From an uncultured Clostridia bacterium (GTDB taxonomy: Bacteria > Bacillota > Clostridia > Christensenellales > UBA3700): a stretch of DNA of 16,168 bases. The stretch spans positions 1-16,168 of the forward strand of contig CAMOQV010000021.1 of assembly GCA_946623205.1 (NCBI GenBank), given 5' to 3'. Of this stretch, positions 1-6,829 are shown piece by piece. A program made the position numbers and the translations under genes. The first letter of the stretch is position 1, and the number at the start of each line of letters is the position of its first letter. The notes under the pieces are model-generated. The model saw nothing but the letters and a program-made list of their open reading frames with translations, ran no database searches and was not told the origin of the DNA.

Positions 1-2
1 AC

Positions 3-335
3 GCTAAAGATTCTTTAGTTATAATGCACCCACTTCCAAGAGTAAATGAAATCTCAGTTAAAGTAGATGACGATAAGCGCGCTTGCTACTTTAAACAAGC
101 TCTATATGGAAAGTATATGAGAATGGCATTAATTCTAAAGTTACTAGACGAGGCGCAAAAGAACAAAGAGAAAGAAGAGCGCTATAATCTTGATGATGTA
201 GTAGTAAACAAATACATTTGTACAAACCCAAGATGTATTACATCTACAGAGCAAGAGTTAGATCATGTATTTAAACTTGTAGACAAAGAGCATGGCGTAT
301 ATAGATGTATCTATTGCGAAAAGCGTGCAAACTAG
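3..335 (+). CDS. pyrB: Aspartate carbamoyltransferase catalytic chain fused to the regulatory-chain zinc domain (3' part)
   Basis: This is the C-terminal part of ATCase, which condenses carbamoyl phosphate with aspartate in cytosolic pyrimidine synthesis. The gene is open to the left edge. The first visible residues include the HPLPRV-EI loop (the carbamoyl-phosphate/aspartate loop), then VDDDKRACYFKQA and YGKYMRMALI, the normal end of PyrB. After a charged linker of about 24 residues (codons ~147-218) comes a zinc module like that of PyrI: Cys codons at 219, 234, 306 and 315 give C-x4-C-x23-C-x2-C, with CTNPRCIT and YRCIYCE. In E. coli PyrI this module follows an allosteric nucleotide-binding domain of about 100 residues; here no such domain lies between PyrB and the zinc ligands. 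It could in principle exist elsewhere, upstream or as a separate gene. A terminator follows the stop directly, so this is the last gene of its transcript. Family assignment is secure; the domain loss is inferred from the linker length. Confidence 0.93.
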   Translation, partial: AKDSLVIMHPLPRVNEISVKVDDDKRACYFKQALYGKYMRMALILKLLDEAQKNKEKEERYNLDDVVVNKYICTNPRCITSTEQELDHVFKLVDKEHGVYRCIYCEKRAN

Positions 336-353
336 TGTTTATTAGAATTATCG

Positions 354-382
354 AATTGGCCACTTCGGTGGCTAATTTTTTT
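354..382 (+). terminator. Rho-independent terminator after the ATCase gene
   Basis: An 8-bp stem (TTGGCCAC, 356-363, with GTGGCTAA, 368-375, one G-U pair) closes on a TTCG tetraloop and is followed by seven T residues (376-382). The stem can extend by two A-T pairs into the T run. It starts about 20 bases after the ATCase stop codon. Confidence 0.9.
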
Positions 383-400
383 GATTTTAATAATTAATAC

Positions 401-647
401 ATTTGCAATGTTATCCCTCTCTATGGCGGCGAGGAGTGCCTAACTTTTTGTAAGATATTTGGGGAAAATGTAATAATTGTGGGGCTAAATAGCGGGGAAA
501 ATGTAAAAAATCGCACATAAAATGGCGGGAAAAATGTAAGAACAAGCATCAGTAGTATGTAGAAAATGTAAAAATCAAGGTGCAAATTCGTGTAGAAAAT
601 GTGAAAATCAAGGTACAGATTCGTGTAGAAAATGTAAAACATATTAA
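401..647 (+). pseudogene. Possible decayed gene for a Cys-rich (zinc-ribbon-like) repeat protein
   Basis: Read on the plus strand in the frame that places TGT in each GAAAATGT core, the repeat units translate to an 11-residue pattern: WGKCNNCGAK, RGKCKKSHIKW, REKCKNKHQ, CRKCKNQGANS, CRKCENQGTDS and CRKCKTY. Every unit keeps a K-C pair and four contain CxxC. Stops interrupt after units 1, 3 and 6, and the 32-base third unit shifts the frame. Only the stretch 540-647 is open across several units, and it has no ATG and no ribosome site. Just upstream, another frame (from about 401) gives a short Cys-containing peptide including YGGEEC. I infer remnants of a zinc-ribbon or Cys-repeat gene. Non-coding repeats, such as the repeated transposase sites at IS21-family ends, would be an alternative. 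The protein family is not identified. Confidence 0.3.
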
Positions 648-657
648 AAAAGCAAGC
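461..657. repeat. Degenerate 33-bp tandem repeat, six units
   Basis: The core (A)GAAAATGTAA ends its GAAAATGT at 471, 504, 537, 569, 602 and 635, giving spacings of 33, 33, 32, 33 and 33 bases. Units start at about 461, 494, 527, 559, 592 and 625. The first three begin GGG(G)AAAATGT and the last three GTAGAAAATGT. Units 4 and 5 (559-624) are nearly identical; the outer units have diverged. The period is a multiple of three except for one 32-base unit, which suggests a protein-coding origin with a later frameshift. The conserved block is too short, and the intervening sequence too similar, for a CRISPR array. Confidence 0.85.
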
Positions 658-840
658 AGAAATGGGGGATACATATTTATAAGTGCAAGGGCCAAATATG
701 CGGACAGAACAACGCAAGATTTAATAGATATTTAGTCGCTACAATTTTAGAGAGAATAAACATTTGTATTTAAGTTTACATTAGCGCTACGAAAAGAACA
801 CAAGCGTGGTGCATTTTTAATCGAATTTGTATAGTAATTG

Positions 841-849
841 TGATACAAT
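841..849 (+). promoter_or_regulatory. Extended -10 promoter of the VbhA-like gene
   Basis: TGATACAAT is an extended -10 element (TGn followed by TACAAT, one mismatch to TATAAT). No good -35 lies 17 bases upstream, which is common for extended -10 promoters. The predicted transcript would start near 856, just before the ribosome site, giving a leader of about 14 bases. Confidence 0.45.
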
Positions 850-856
850 TATTCAT

Positions 857-860
857 GGAG
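857..860 (+). promoter_or_regulatory. Ribosome binding site that fixes the start at 870
   Basis: GGAG lies 9 bases before the ATG at 870. It overlaps the in-frame ATG at 855 and lies downstream of the GTG at 840, so neither of those can use it; 870 is the preferred start. Confidence 0.6.
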
Positions 861-869
861 AATGATAAT

Positions 870-1061
870 ATGCCAAAGTCAGAGACGAGACAAGCGAGAG
901 GAACTCAAGAAGATTTGGATGTTGAATTTGCTGCATCTATAGCAACTGTTGATGGCGCTGAACCATCTCCTGAGGCTCAACGTATTATGAAATTGTATTC
1001 TAAGGGCGAAATTGACTATGAGACTGCTCAATTTGCTATTAGGAATATATATAAAAAATAA
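870..1061 (+). CDS. Orphan antitoxin of the VbhA type (Fic-toxin inhibitor family)
   Basis: A 63-residue protein. Its C-terminal half, FAASIATVDGAEPSPEAQRI followed by a KGEID-containing segment, matches the pattern of the VbhA antitoxin domain: a helix, then a G-x-EPSPEA turn, then a helix with a GEI motif. VbhA-type antitoxins block the AMPylating Fic toxin VbhT by placing the Glu of an [S/T]xxxE[G/N] motif in the toxin's active site. Here the aligned residues are I24...D28-G29, with Ser one position early (S23) and Asp in place of Glu, so the inhibitory motif looks degenerate. No Fic gene (HPFx[D/E]GN motif) is present in the window. The basic N-terminus (KSETRQAR) is not recognised. The gene stands alone with its own promoter and ribosome site between the repeat region and the core operon, consistent with an acquired or residual module. 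Family by motif memory; function is inference. Confidence 0.62.
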   Translation: MPKSETRQARGTQEDLDVEFAASIATVDGAEPSPEAQRIMKLYSKGEIDYETAQFAIRNIYKK

Positions 1062-1173
1062 TAATTTACGCTCTATGTATTTTTAAAGATAGTTGAATTA
1101 ATTAATAGAAAATAGCCCAAAACTATAGCAATAATTTGTATTAAATGATGCCGCGGACGATTATTGTTCGTAC

Positions 1174-1204
1174 TGTGACAGCCACATTGTCACACTTTGT
1201 CACA
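1174..1204. promoter_or_regulatory. TGTGACA/TGTCACA inverted and direct repeats (possible operator)
   Basis: TGTGACA (1174-1180) and TGTCACA (1188-1194) are a perfect 7-bp inverted repeat with a 7-base spacer; a second TGTCACA follows at 1198-1204. No T run follows, so it is not a terminator. It lies about 43 bases upstream of the candidate yicC -35 box, a plausible place for a dimeric regulator. The regulator is unknown; the spacing does not fit the CRP site (TGTGA-N6-TCACA). Confidence 0.4.
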
Positions 1205-1246
1205 TAATTATAAGAACCATTTTTGCTTTTATGCGCGCAAAATATG

Positions 1247-1275
1247 TTGTACATTTATTACGCTTGTGCTAAATT
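1247..1275 (+). promoter_or_regulatory. Candidate promoter of the yicC-rpe operon
   Basis: TTGTAC (1247-1252), a 17-base spacer and TAAATT (1270-1275) preceded by TGC make an extended -10 promoter with modest consensus match. The predicted start near 1282 gives a leader of about 26 bases containing the ribosome site. The surrounding AT-rich sequence offers other -10-like hexamers, so the exact boxes are uncertain. Confidence 0.4.
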
Positions 1276-1295
1276 ATATTTTAATATATTTAATT

Positions 1296-1301
1296 AAGAG
1301 G
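1296..1301 (+). promoter_or_regulatory. Ribosome binding site that fixes the yicC start at 1308
   Basis: AAGAGG lies 6 bases before ATG 1308. The frame is open further upstream to an ATG-like start at 1197 (TTG), but that 37-residue extension is Cys/Ile-rich, has no ribosome site and overlaps the promoter. Confidence 0.75.
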
Positions 1302-1307
1302 TGCGCG

Positions 1308-2189
1308 ATGGCAGTTAACAGCATGACTGGATATGGCAAGGGGATTGCAGAAAGAGACGGGCTTAAAGTTACTGTTGAAATCAAATCAGTTAACCATAGA
1401 TTCCTAGATTTAACAATTAAGACACCAAAGGCTTTTTCTTTCGCAGAAGACACAATTAGAAAAGCAATGAAGGATAATTTTGCTAGAGGACATTTTGATA
1501 TCTTTGTAAACTATGAAGATTCAAGAGAAGATAGAACACATGTTGTTTTTGATTATTCAATTGTCAATGCCTATGTAGAAGCATCTAAAAAGATTGCATC
1601 TGAATGTTTCGTTCAAGACAATTTAAATTCTGCTGAACTTCTATCTCTTCCAGATGTAGCAAAAACTACTTGTGAAGAAGATGACGAAGAATTATTAAAT
1701 GCAATTATTAAAGAGGCAACTCAAAATGCTATAGATAAGATTTCTGTTATGCGTAAATCAGAAGGCGCTTTAATGGAAAACGATGTAATGAATAAGATGG
1801 CTACAATAAAAGACATCGTAAAGGTAATTGAAGAGAAAGCTCCTATAATGGTTGAAGAACATTTCGCTAAAGTTAAAGAGAGAGTATCTGAGATGCTAAA
1901 AGATGTTGCTATTGATGAAGCTAAACTTTTAAACGAAGTTGCTTTCTATACAGATAAGGTTTGTGTTGATGAAGAAATCCAAAGACTTAAGAGCCATTTA
2001 GATCATTTCAATGAAATCATCAAAAAAGGTGGCGCTTGTGGTAAGCAATTAGATTTCATAGTTCAAGAAATGAACAGAGAAGCAAATACTTGCGGATCTA
2101 AGTGTAACAACATAGATGTGTCTAACCAAGTTGTCGCTCTAAAGAACGAAATTGAAAAGGTTAGAGAACAAATCCAAAATATTGAGTAG
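1308..2189 (+). CDS. yicC: YicC/YloC family endoribonuclease
   Basis: A 293-residue cytosolic protein, the usual YicC length. The N-terminus MAVNSMTGYGKG carries the SMTGYG family signature (residues 5-10), followed by EIKSVNHRFLDL. The C-terminal DUF1732 region ends in QEMNREANTCGSK (253-265) and an amphipathic helix. Members such as E. coli YicC and B. subtilis YloC have been reported as endoribonucleases acting in RNA turnover. The start was chosen by the AAGAGG site and by homology; the longer upstream frame is not credible. It is the first gene of the long operon; gmk begins 9 bases after its stop, without the remA gene found between them in B. subtilis. Confidence 0.93.
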   Translation: MAVNSMTGYGKGIAERDGLKVTVEIKSVNHRFLDLTIKTPKAFSFAEDTIRKAMKDNFARGHFDIFVNYEDSREDRTHVVFDYSIVNAYVEASKKIASECFVQDNLNSAELLSLPDVAKTTCEEDDEELLNAIIKEATQNAIDKISVMRKSEGALMENDVMNKMATIKDIVKVIEEKAPIMVEEHFAKVKERVSEMLKDVAIDEAKLLNEVAFYTDKVCVDEEIQRLKSHLDHFNEIIKKGGACGKQLDFIVQEMNREANTCGSKCNNIDVSNQVVALKNEIEKVREQIQNIE

Positions 2190-2197
2190 GTGCAAAG

Positions 2198-2812
2198 ATG
2201 AAGAAGAAAGGTTTGTTAATTATCTTATCTGGTCCATCTGGAGCTGGCAAAGGAACAGTTTTAAAAGAAGTAATGAAGACTTATAAGAATCTTTCAGTTT
2301 CTGTTTCTGTTACAACTCGTGCTCCAAGAGAAGGCGAAGTTGAAGGAGTAAATTATTACTACAAAACAATCGAAGAATATAAACAACTTGCTCATGATAA
2401 TGCATTTATTGAAAGCGAGTGCGTATATGGCAACTATTACGGAACTTTAAAAAGCGAAGTATTTGGAAGACTTGAAAAAGGCCAAGATGTTGTTTTGGAA
2501 ATAGATGTTAAGGGTGCATTCAACGTATTAGGTAAATACCCAGATGCTGTTTCAATCTTTGTATGTCCAACATCTATGGAAGAATTAAAAGCAAGACTTG
2601 CTGGTCGTGGTAGCGAGACCGCAGAAGCTCTAGAGAGAAGATTAAATTCTGCTATGGGCGAAATTAAACAAGCTACAAGATATGGCTATGTAGTTGTAAA
2701 TGATGACGTTAAAGAATGTGCAGACGACGTTATCGCAATTATCAAAGCTGAAAAATGTTCGACAAAAATAAATAACGATTTCATAAACAAATTGACAGGA
2801 GGTAATAAGTAA
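2198..2812 (+). CDS. gmk: Guanylate kinase
   Basis: A 204-residue enzyme that phosphorylates GMP to GDP with ATP, needed for nucleotide recycling and (p)ppGpp metabolism. The P-loop GPSGAGKGT is at residues 12-20. The GMP-binding segment follows with SVSVTTRAPREGEVEGVNYYY, then VVLEIDVKGA and the lid region RLAGRGSET. Length is normal. An AGGTG site precedes ATG by 5 bases. It sits between yicC and rpoZ as in other Firmicutes; the strong AGGAGG for rpoZ lies inside its last codons. Confidence 0.97.
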   Translation: MKKKGLLIILSGPSGAGKGTVLKEVMKTYKNLSVSVSVTTRAPREGEVEGVNYYYKTIEEYKQLAHDNAFIESECVYGNYYGTLKSEVFGRLEKGQDVVLEIDVKGAFNVLGKYPDAVSIFVCPTSMEELKARLAGRGSETAEALERRLNSAMGEIKQATRYGYVVVNDDVKECADDVIAIIKAEKCSTKINNDFINKLTGGNK

Positions 2813-2813
2813 T

Positions 2814-3020
2814 ATGATGATCGATCCACCAATTGATAAGTTAATCAAAAAGGCTCCATGTAGATATGCCTTAGTTTGCGGAGTAGCAAAGAGAGCTAGA
2901 GAACTAGAAACAGATGTAAACAAGGAATATTTAGAAGCATCAGGTAAGAAATCTATTCAACTTGCAGCTGAAGAAGTTTACAATGACAAGATTTCTATCG
3001 TTGTAGGAGAAAAGAAATAA
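2814..3020 (+). CDS. rpoZ: RNA polymerase omega subunit
   Basis: A 68-residue protein matching omega, which supports folding and assembly of the beta' subunit. It shows the N-terminal DPPIDKLIKKAPCRYALVCGVAKRARELE (the family's S/CRY-LV---AKRAR pattern) and a helix with KKSIQLAAEEVYNDKI. The start begins ATG ATG; the first ATG lies 11 bases after AGGAGG (2797-2802), the second 14, so the first is preferred. Only one base separates it from the gmk stop, and its stop overlaps the coaBC start (TAATG). Confidence 0.93.
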   Translation: MMIDPPIDKLIKKAPCRYALVCGVAKRARELETDVNKEYLEASGKKSIQLAAEEVYNDKISIVVGEKK

Positions 3021-4204
3021 TGTTGTCAAACGTGAACATCGTTTTAGGTGTTAGCGGCGGAATCGCATGTTATAAAGCATGCGAGATAGTTTCGCGCCTT
3101 AAAAAGTTAGGTGCAGGTATAGATGTTATTATGACAAAAAATGCTACAGAGTTTGTACAACCTCTAACATTTGAGTCATTGTCTTCTAGACCTGTAACTG
3201 TAGACATGTTCGCGCCAAAGAAAAAGTTTGAAGTTGAGCACATATCGCTTGCTAAAAAGGCTGACCTTTGTATTATCGCTCCAGCAACTGCTGACGTTAT
3301 TGCAAAGATTGCTGAAGGTATAGCTGACGATATGTTGACTACAACTGTTCTTGCTATGAAGTGCCCAATTTTAATTGCGCCAGCAATGAACACAAACATG
3401 TATGAAAACAAAATCACTCAAAAGCACATCAAGGACTTGAAAGATAGAGGATTTATATTTATCGATCCTGTATCTGGAAGACTTGCTTGTGGAGATAAAG
3501 GCGTTGGAAAGATGGCTGAGCCTATAGACATCGTTCAAAAGATTATGGAAGTTTTAATTCCTAATCAAGATTTTCAAGGCAAAAAAGTTTTAATTACAGC
3601 TGGAGCTACTCGTGAACCAATCGATGGCGTTAGATTTATCACTAACAAATCATCAGGTAAGATGGGACTTGAGATTGCAAAAGCAGTTATTAAAAGAGGC
3701 GGAAGCGTTAAGCTAGTAAAAGGTTTAACTTCTGTAGATATCCCTCAATACATAACAGACATCGTTCCAGTTGAGACAACTCAACAAATGTATGAAGCTG
3801 TAATGGATGCATATAAAGATGCAGACATTATCATAAAAGCTGCCGCGCCTAGTGATTACAAATTAAAGAACAAATTTGACAATAAGATAAAAGATGAAGA
3901 GTTGACTTTATCTTTAGTAAAAAATCCAGACATTGCCAAAGAAGTTGGAAAGGTTAAGGGAGATAGAAAATTAGTTATCTTCTGTGCTGAAACAACTGAT
4001 TTAATTGACAATGCTTTAAAGAAAATCAAATCTAAAAATGCAGACCTTGTTGTGGCTAACGATGTTACAAAAGAAGGTGCAGGATTTGATGTAGATACAA
4101 ATATCGTTACGATTTGCACAAAAGATGGACAAGTTCATCCTTATGACAAGATGTTAAAGAGTGAAGTTGCCAACGTTATTTTGGATGAGATAAGCAGGTT
4201 ATGA
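3020..4204 (+). CDS. coaBC: Bifunctional phosphopantothenoylcysteine decarboxylase/phosphopantothenate-cysteine ligase
   Basis: A 394-residue fused enzyme that joins cysteine to 4'-phosphopantothenate (CoaB) and decarboxylates the product (CoaC) on the way to coenzyme A. The N-terminal flavoprotein half has GVSGGIACYKA (about 10-20), the PAMNTNMY motif (121-128, with Asn124) and SGRLACGDKGVGKMAEP with the active-site Cys157. The C-terminal ligase half begins near residue 187 with ITAGATREPIDGVRF, NKSSGKMG, AAAPSDY and KNPDI. AGGAGA lies 9 bases before the ATG, which overlaps the rpoZ stop by one base. The last codons overlap priA by ATGA, suggesting translational coupling. Confidence 0.96.
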   Translation: MLSNVNIVLGVSGGIACYKACEIVSRLKKLGAGIDVIMTKNATEFVQPLTFESLSSRPVTVDMFAPKKKFEVEHISLAKKADLCIIAPATADVIAKIAEGIADDMLTTTVLAMKCPILIAPAMNTNMYENKITQKHIKDLKDRGFIFIDPVSGRLACGDKGVGKMAEPIDIVQKIMEVLIPNQDFQGKKVLITAGATREPIDGVRFITNKSSGKMGLEIAKAVIKRGGSVKLVKGLTSVDIPQYITDIVPVETTQQMYEAVMDAYKDADIIIKAAAPSDYKLKNKFDNKIKDEELTLSLVKNPDIAKEVGKVKGDRKLVIFCAETTDLIDNALKKIKSKNADLVVANDVTKEGAGFDVDTNIVTICTKDGQVHPYDKMLKSEVANVILDEISRL

Positions 4205-6375
4205 TTGCAAGAGTAATAATCGACAAATCTTCTACACAACTAGATAGACCTTTTGATTATTCAATTCCTCAAGATATGCTTGTCGAGAAAGGAGATAGAG
4301 TCAAGGTTCCTTTCGGCAAAATGACACTAGATGGCTTTGTAATAGATATCGTAGATTCCTCAGAATTTGAGACAAAGCCAATATTACAAGTAATTGACGA
4401 ATATAAATGTTTTTCTAAAGAAACTCTAGATATGATGGAGTTTATGAGAAAAAGATTTTTCTTAAAGTATGTAGATATTCTACGTTTGTTTATCCCATCA
4501 GCTTTAAGAAAAGGTAAGGTCAAAGACCTTGAAAGATATTATGTAACTTTAAATGAGAATCAAGACACCTCTTCAATCAAAGCTCAAAAGCAATTAGAAG
4601 TTATAGAGTTTTTGAAAGAAGAACAAGAAAAGCCACTTTCGGAATTGACCTTTTTATTTGGCGCATATCCAATAAATGCGTTAATCAAAAAAAGCATTTT
4701 AAAGCGCGAACTAAAAAAGATAGATAGAGTACCACTTAAAGATGTTAAGTCTCAAAAGAAAGAAGTATCTTTAACTGATGATCAAAAAAAAGCTCTAGAG
4801 ACAATCTTTTCAACAGATAAAGACACAATACTTTTGCATGGCGTTACAGGCTCTGGAAAAACTCAAGTATATATTGAGGCTATAAATAGAGTTCTAAACG
4901 AAGGCAAAAATGCAATAATGCTTGTGCCAGAAATATCTTTAACTCCTCAAACTTTAAAGATTTTTAGAGGCGCTTTTGGAGATAAAGTTGCGCTACTTCA
5001 TAGTGGGCTATCGGACGGTGAGAGATATGATGAGTGGAAAAAGCTTTTATTCAACGAAGCTAAAATTGTAGTTGGAGCAAGAAGTGCTATATTTGCGCCA
5101 CTTCAAAATGTGGGATTAATAGTTGTCGATGAAGAACACGATTCAAGTTATTCTAGCGAAACTAATCCAAGATACAAAGTTATAGATATTGCTAGATTTA
5201 GAGCAAAGTACAATAACGCAAAAGTAATCTTAGGTTCGGCAACTCCATCTATTGAAACATATAGGTTGGCTAAAAATGGTGTTTATGCGCTAGCAAAAAT
5301 GCCAAAGAGAATAACAGATAAAGGTATGCCAACTTTCACAATCGTAGATATGAAGCAAGAAATCGTTCGCGGAAATACATCAATGTTTTCAAGAAGACTT
5401 CAAGATGAGTTGAAAGAAACCTTTGATAGAGGCGAACAAGCAATGCTTTTAATAAACCGCTTGGGATATTCTTCTTTTGTTAGATGTCAAAAGTGCGGAT
5501 ATGTTCCAAAGTGTAATTCTTGCGATGTGGCACTTACATATCATAAAGGTGAAAACAAATTAGTTTGTCACTACTGTGGCTCTAAGATAAATATGATTCA
5601 CACTTGTCCTGAGTGTGGTTCAGACAAATTAAAGTTTGGAAAGATAGGAACTGAAAGCGTTGTTGAAGAGCTAAACAAAATCTTTCCAGATATAAAAGCG
5701 CTTAAATTGGATTCAGATACAAAGGCGCAAAAAGATGGAACAGTTGAAGTTTTAAGAGACTTCGCAGATAAAAAAGCTCAAGTTTTGGTCGGCACTCAAA
5801 TGATTGCAAAAGGCCACGACTTTGCAAATGTAACATTAGTTGGACTTGTGGACGCGGATTTAGGGCTATATCAACAAGATTTTAGATCTAACGAAAGAAC
5901 GTTCCAACTTGTAACTCAAATGGCAGGAAGAGCCGGAAGAGCGGATAAAAAAGGTAGAGTAATATTGCAAACTTACTCGCCAACAAATTATGTATATAAA
6001 TTTGCTACTTCATATAATTATGAAGACTTCTATAAAAAGGAAGTTAACATAAGGGAAACAACACAGTTCCCACCATTCGTCTCAATAATTAGAGTTTTGG
6101 TTAGTCACCAAAAGAGAGAAAAGGCTAGAGACTTTGCAAGAGAGGTCTACAAAAAACTAAGAGACGAATCGCATAAAAACGAGCACATAAGAACGCTTGC
6201 AGGAATGGAAGCGCCAATAAATAGAATCAAGGATAACTTTAGATTCCAAATGGTTATGAGAATCGATAAAGAAGACGAGTTAGATACCTTGAGCAAAATA
6301 TATGAAATTATAGATTCATTAGACAAGAAGGATTTGTCAATATTCGTTGAACAAGATCCACAAAGTTTAATGTAG
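4201..6375 (+). CDS. priA: Primosomal replication-restart helicase
   Basis: A 724-residue superfamily 2 helicase that loads the replicative helicase at stalled forks. The N-terminal 3'-DNA-binding domain (1 to about 100) is followed by Walker A GVTGSGKT (214-221), the DEEH box (310-313) and SATPS. The eight zinc-binding cysteines are C429, C432, C438, C441, C456, C459, C469 and C472. Next come GTESVVEEL, VGTQMIAKGHDF and the helicase motif MAGRAGR. All hallmark residues are present and the length is normal for Firmicutes. Its ATG overlaps the coaBC stop (ATGA) with only a weak AGG nearby, so coupling is likely. Confidence 0.97.
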   Translation: MIARVIIDKSSTQLDRPFDYSIPQDMLVEKGDRVKVPFGKMTLDGFVIDIVDSSEFETKPILQVIDEYKCFSKETLDMMEFMRKRFFLKYVDILRLFIPSALRKGKVKDLERYYVTLNENQDTSSIKAQKQLEVIEFLKEEQEKPLSELTFLFGAYPINALIKKSILKRELKKIDRVPLKDVKSQKKEVSLTDDQKKALETIFSTDKDTILLHGVTGSGKTQVYIEAINRVLNEGKNAIMLVPEISLTPQTLKIFRGAFGDKVALLHSGLSDGERYDEWKKLLFNEAKIVVGARSAIFAPLQNVGLIVVDEEHDSSYSSETNPRYKVIDIARFRAKYNNAKVILGSATPSIETYRLAKNGVYALAKMPKRITDKGMPTFTIVDMKQEIVRGNTSMFSRRLQDELKETFDRGEQAMLLINRLGYSSFVRCQKCGYVPKCNSCDVALTYHKGENKLVCHYCGSKINMIHTCPECGSDKLKFGKIGTESVVEELNKIFPDIKALKLDSDTKAQKDGTVEVLRDFADKKAQVLVGTQMIAKGHDFANVTLVGLVDADLGLYQQDFRSNERTFQLVTQMAGRAGRADKKGRVILQTYSPTNYVYKFATSYNYEDFYKKEVNIRETTQFPPFVSIIRVLVSHQKREKARDFAREVYKKLRDESHKNEHIRTLAGMEAPINRIKDNFRFQMVMRIDKEDELDTLSKIYEIIDSLDKKDLSIFVEQDPQSLM

Positions 6376-6385
6376 GAGGCATATT

Positions 6386-6829
6386 ATGGCTATTAGAGAT
6401 ATAGTAAAGGATGGAGAACCAATCTTAAGAAAAAGATGTAGAGAAGTTGAAGTTTTCGACGACAAGCTTGCTAAGCTTTTGGATGACATGAAAGAAACTT
6501 TAGATAAAGCAGATGGCGTTGGGCTTGCTGCTCCTCAAGTTGGTATTTTAAAGAGAGTGGTTATTGTTGAGTTTGAAGATTTCTTCTTAGAAATGGTAAA
6601 TCCTGTAATAGTAGAACAATCAGGATCTCAAATTGGCCAAGAAGCATGTTTATCTGTACCAAACAGATCTTGCGATGTAGAAAGACCAAACAGACTAGTT
6701 TGTGAATATCAAACAAGAAAAGGTGCCAAAAAGAAAATTACAGTTGAAGATTTCATTGCAAGAATTTTCTGCCATGAAATTGACCACCTTGATGGCATAC
6801 TTTATTACGATAAGGAATATAAAGGCTAA
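6386..6829 (+). CDS. def: Peptide deformylase
   Basis: A 147-residue metalloenzyme that removes the formyl group from nascent N-terminal Met. The three motifs are GVGLAAPQ (44-51), EACLS (86-90) and HEIDH (130-134). Metal ligands are Cys88, His130 and His134, with Glu131 as catalytic residue. Motif 2 has Ala where most enzymes have Gly (EGCLS), a mild and tolerated change. A perfect AGGAGG lies 6 bases upstream of ATG. The gene precedes fmt, its functional counterpart, and their ends overlap by one base (TAATG). Confidence 0.96.
   Translation: MAIRDIVKDGEPILRKRCREVEVFDDKLAKLLDDMKETLDKADGVGLAAPQVGILKRVVIVEFEDFFLEMVNPVIVEQSGSQIGQEACLSVPNRSCDVERPNRLVCEYQTRKGAKKKITVEDFIARIFCHEIDHLDGILYYDKEYKG

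Larger units (their letters stand above)
336..869. other. Gene-poor intergenic island
   Basis: More than 500 bases lie between the ATCase stop and the next credible start codon. After the terminator, 383-460 shows no clear gene. Positions 461-657 are a degenerate 33-bp tandem repeat. Positions 658-840 hold no ORF with a start and ribosome site; the only structure seen there is an 8-bp palindrome TAGCGCTA (782-789). The minus-strand frame open across 421-717 is a hydrophobic shadow of the repeat. With the orphan antitoxin gene that follows, this is the most accessory-looking part of the window. Confidence 0.7.

Noticed and set aside
461..657. CRISPR array
   Set aside because: Period is 33 bases in total with a conserved block of roughly 10-15 bases, and the intervening sequence is itself similar between units; no cas genes. 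It is a tandem repeat.
421..717. Minus-strand 98-residue ORF with FYTNL-type repeats
   Set aside because: It is the antisense of the tandem repeat, very hydrophobic and low in complexity, with no ribosome site before its ATG and no recognisable family.
1174..1194. CRP/FNR-type operator
   Set aside because: The arms TGTGA and TCACA are 11 bases apart, not 6 as in CRP sites; left as an unidentified repeat.
1197..1307. N-terminal extension of YicC
   Set aside because: The extra 37 residues start at TTG without a ribosome site, overlap the probable promoter, and precede the family start MAVNSMTGYG, which has AAGAGG in place.
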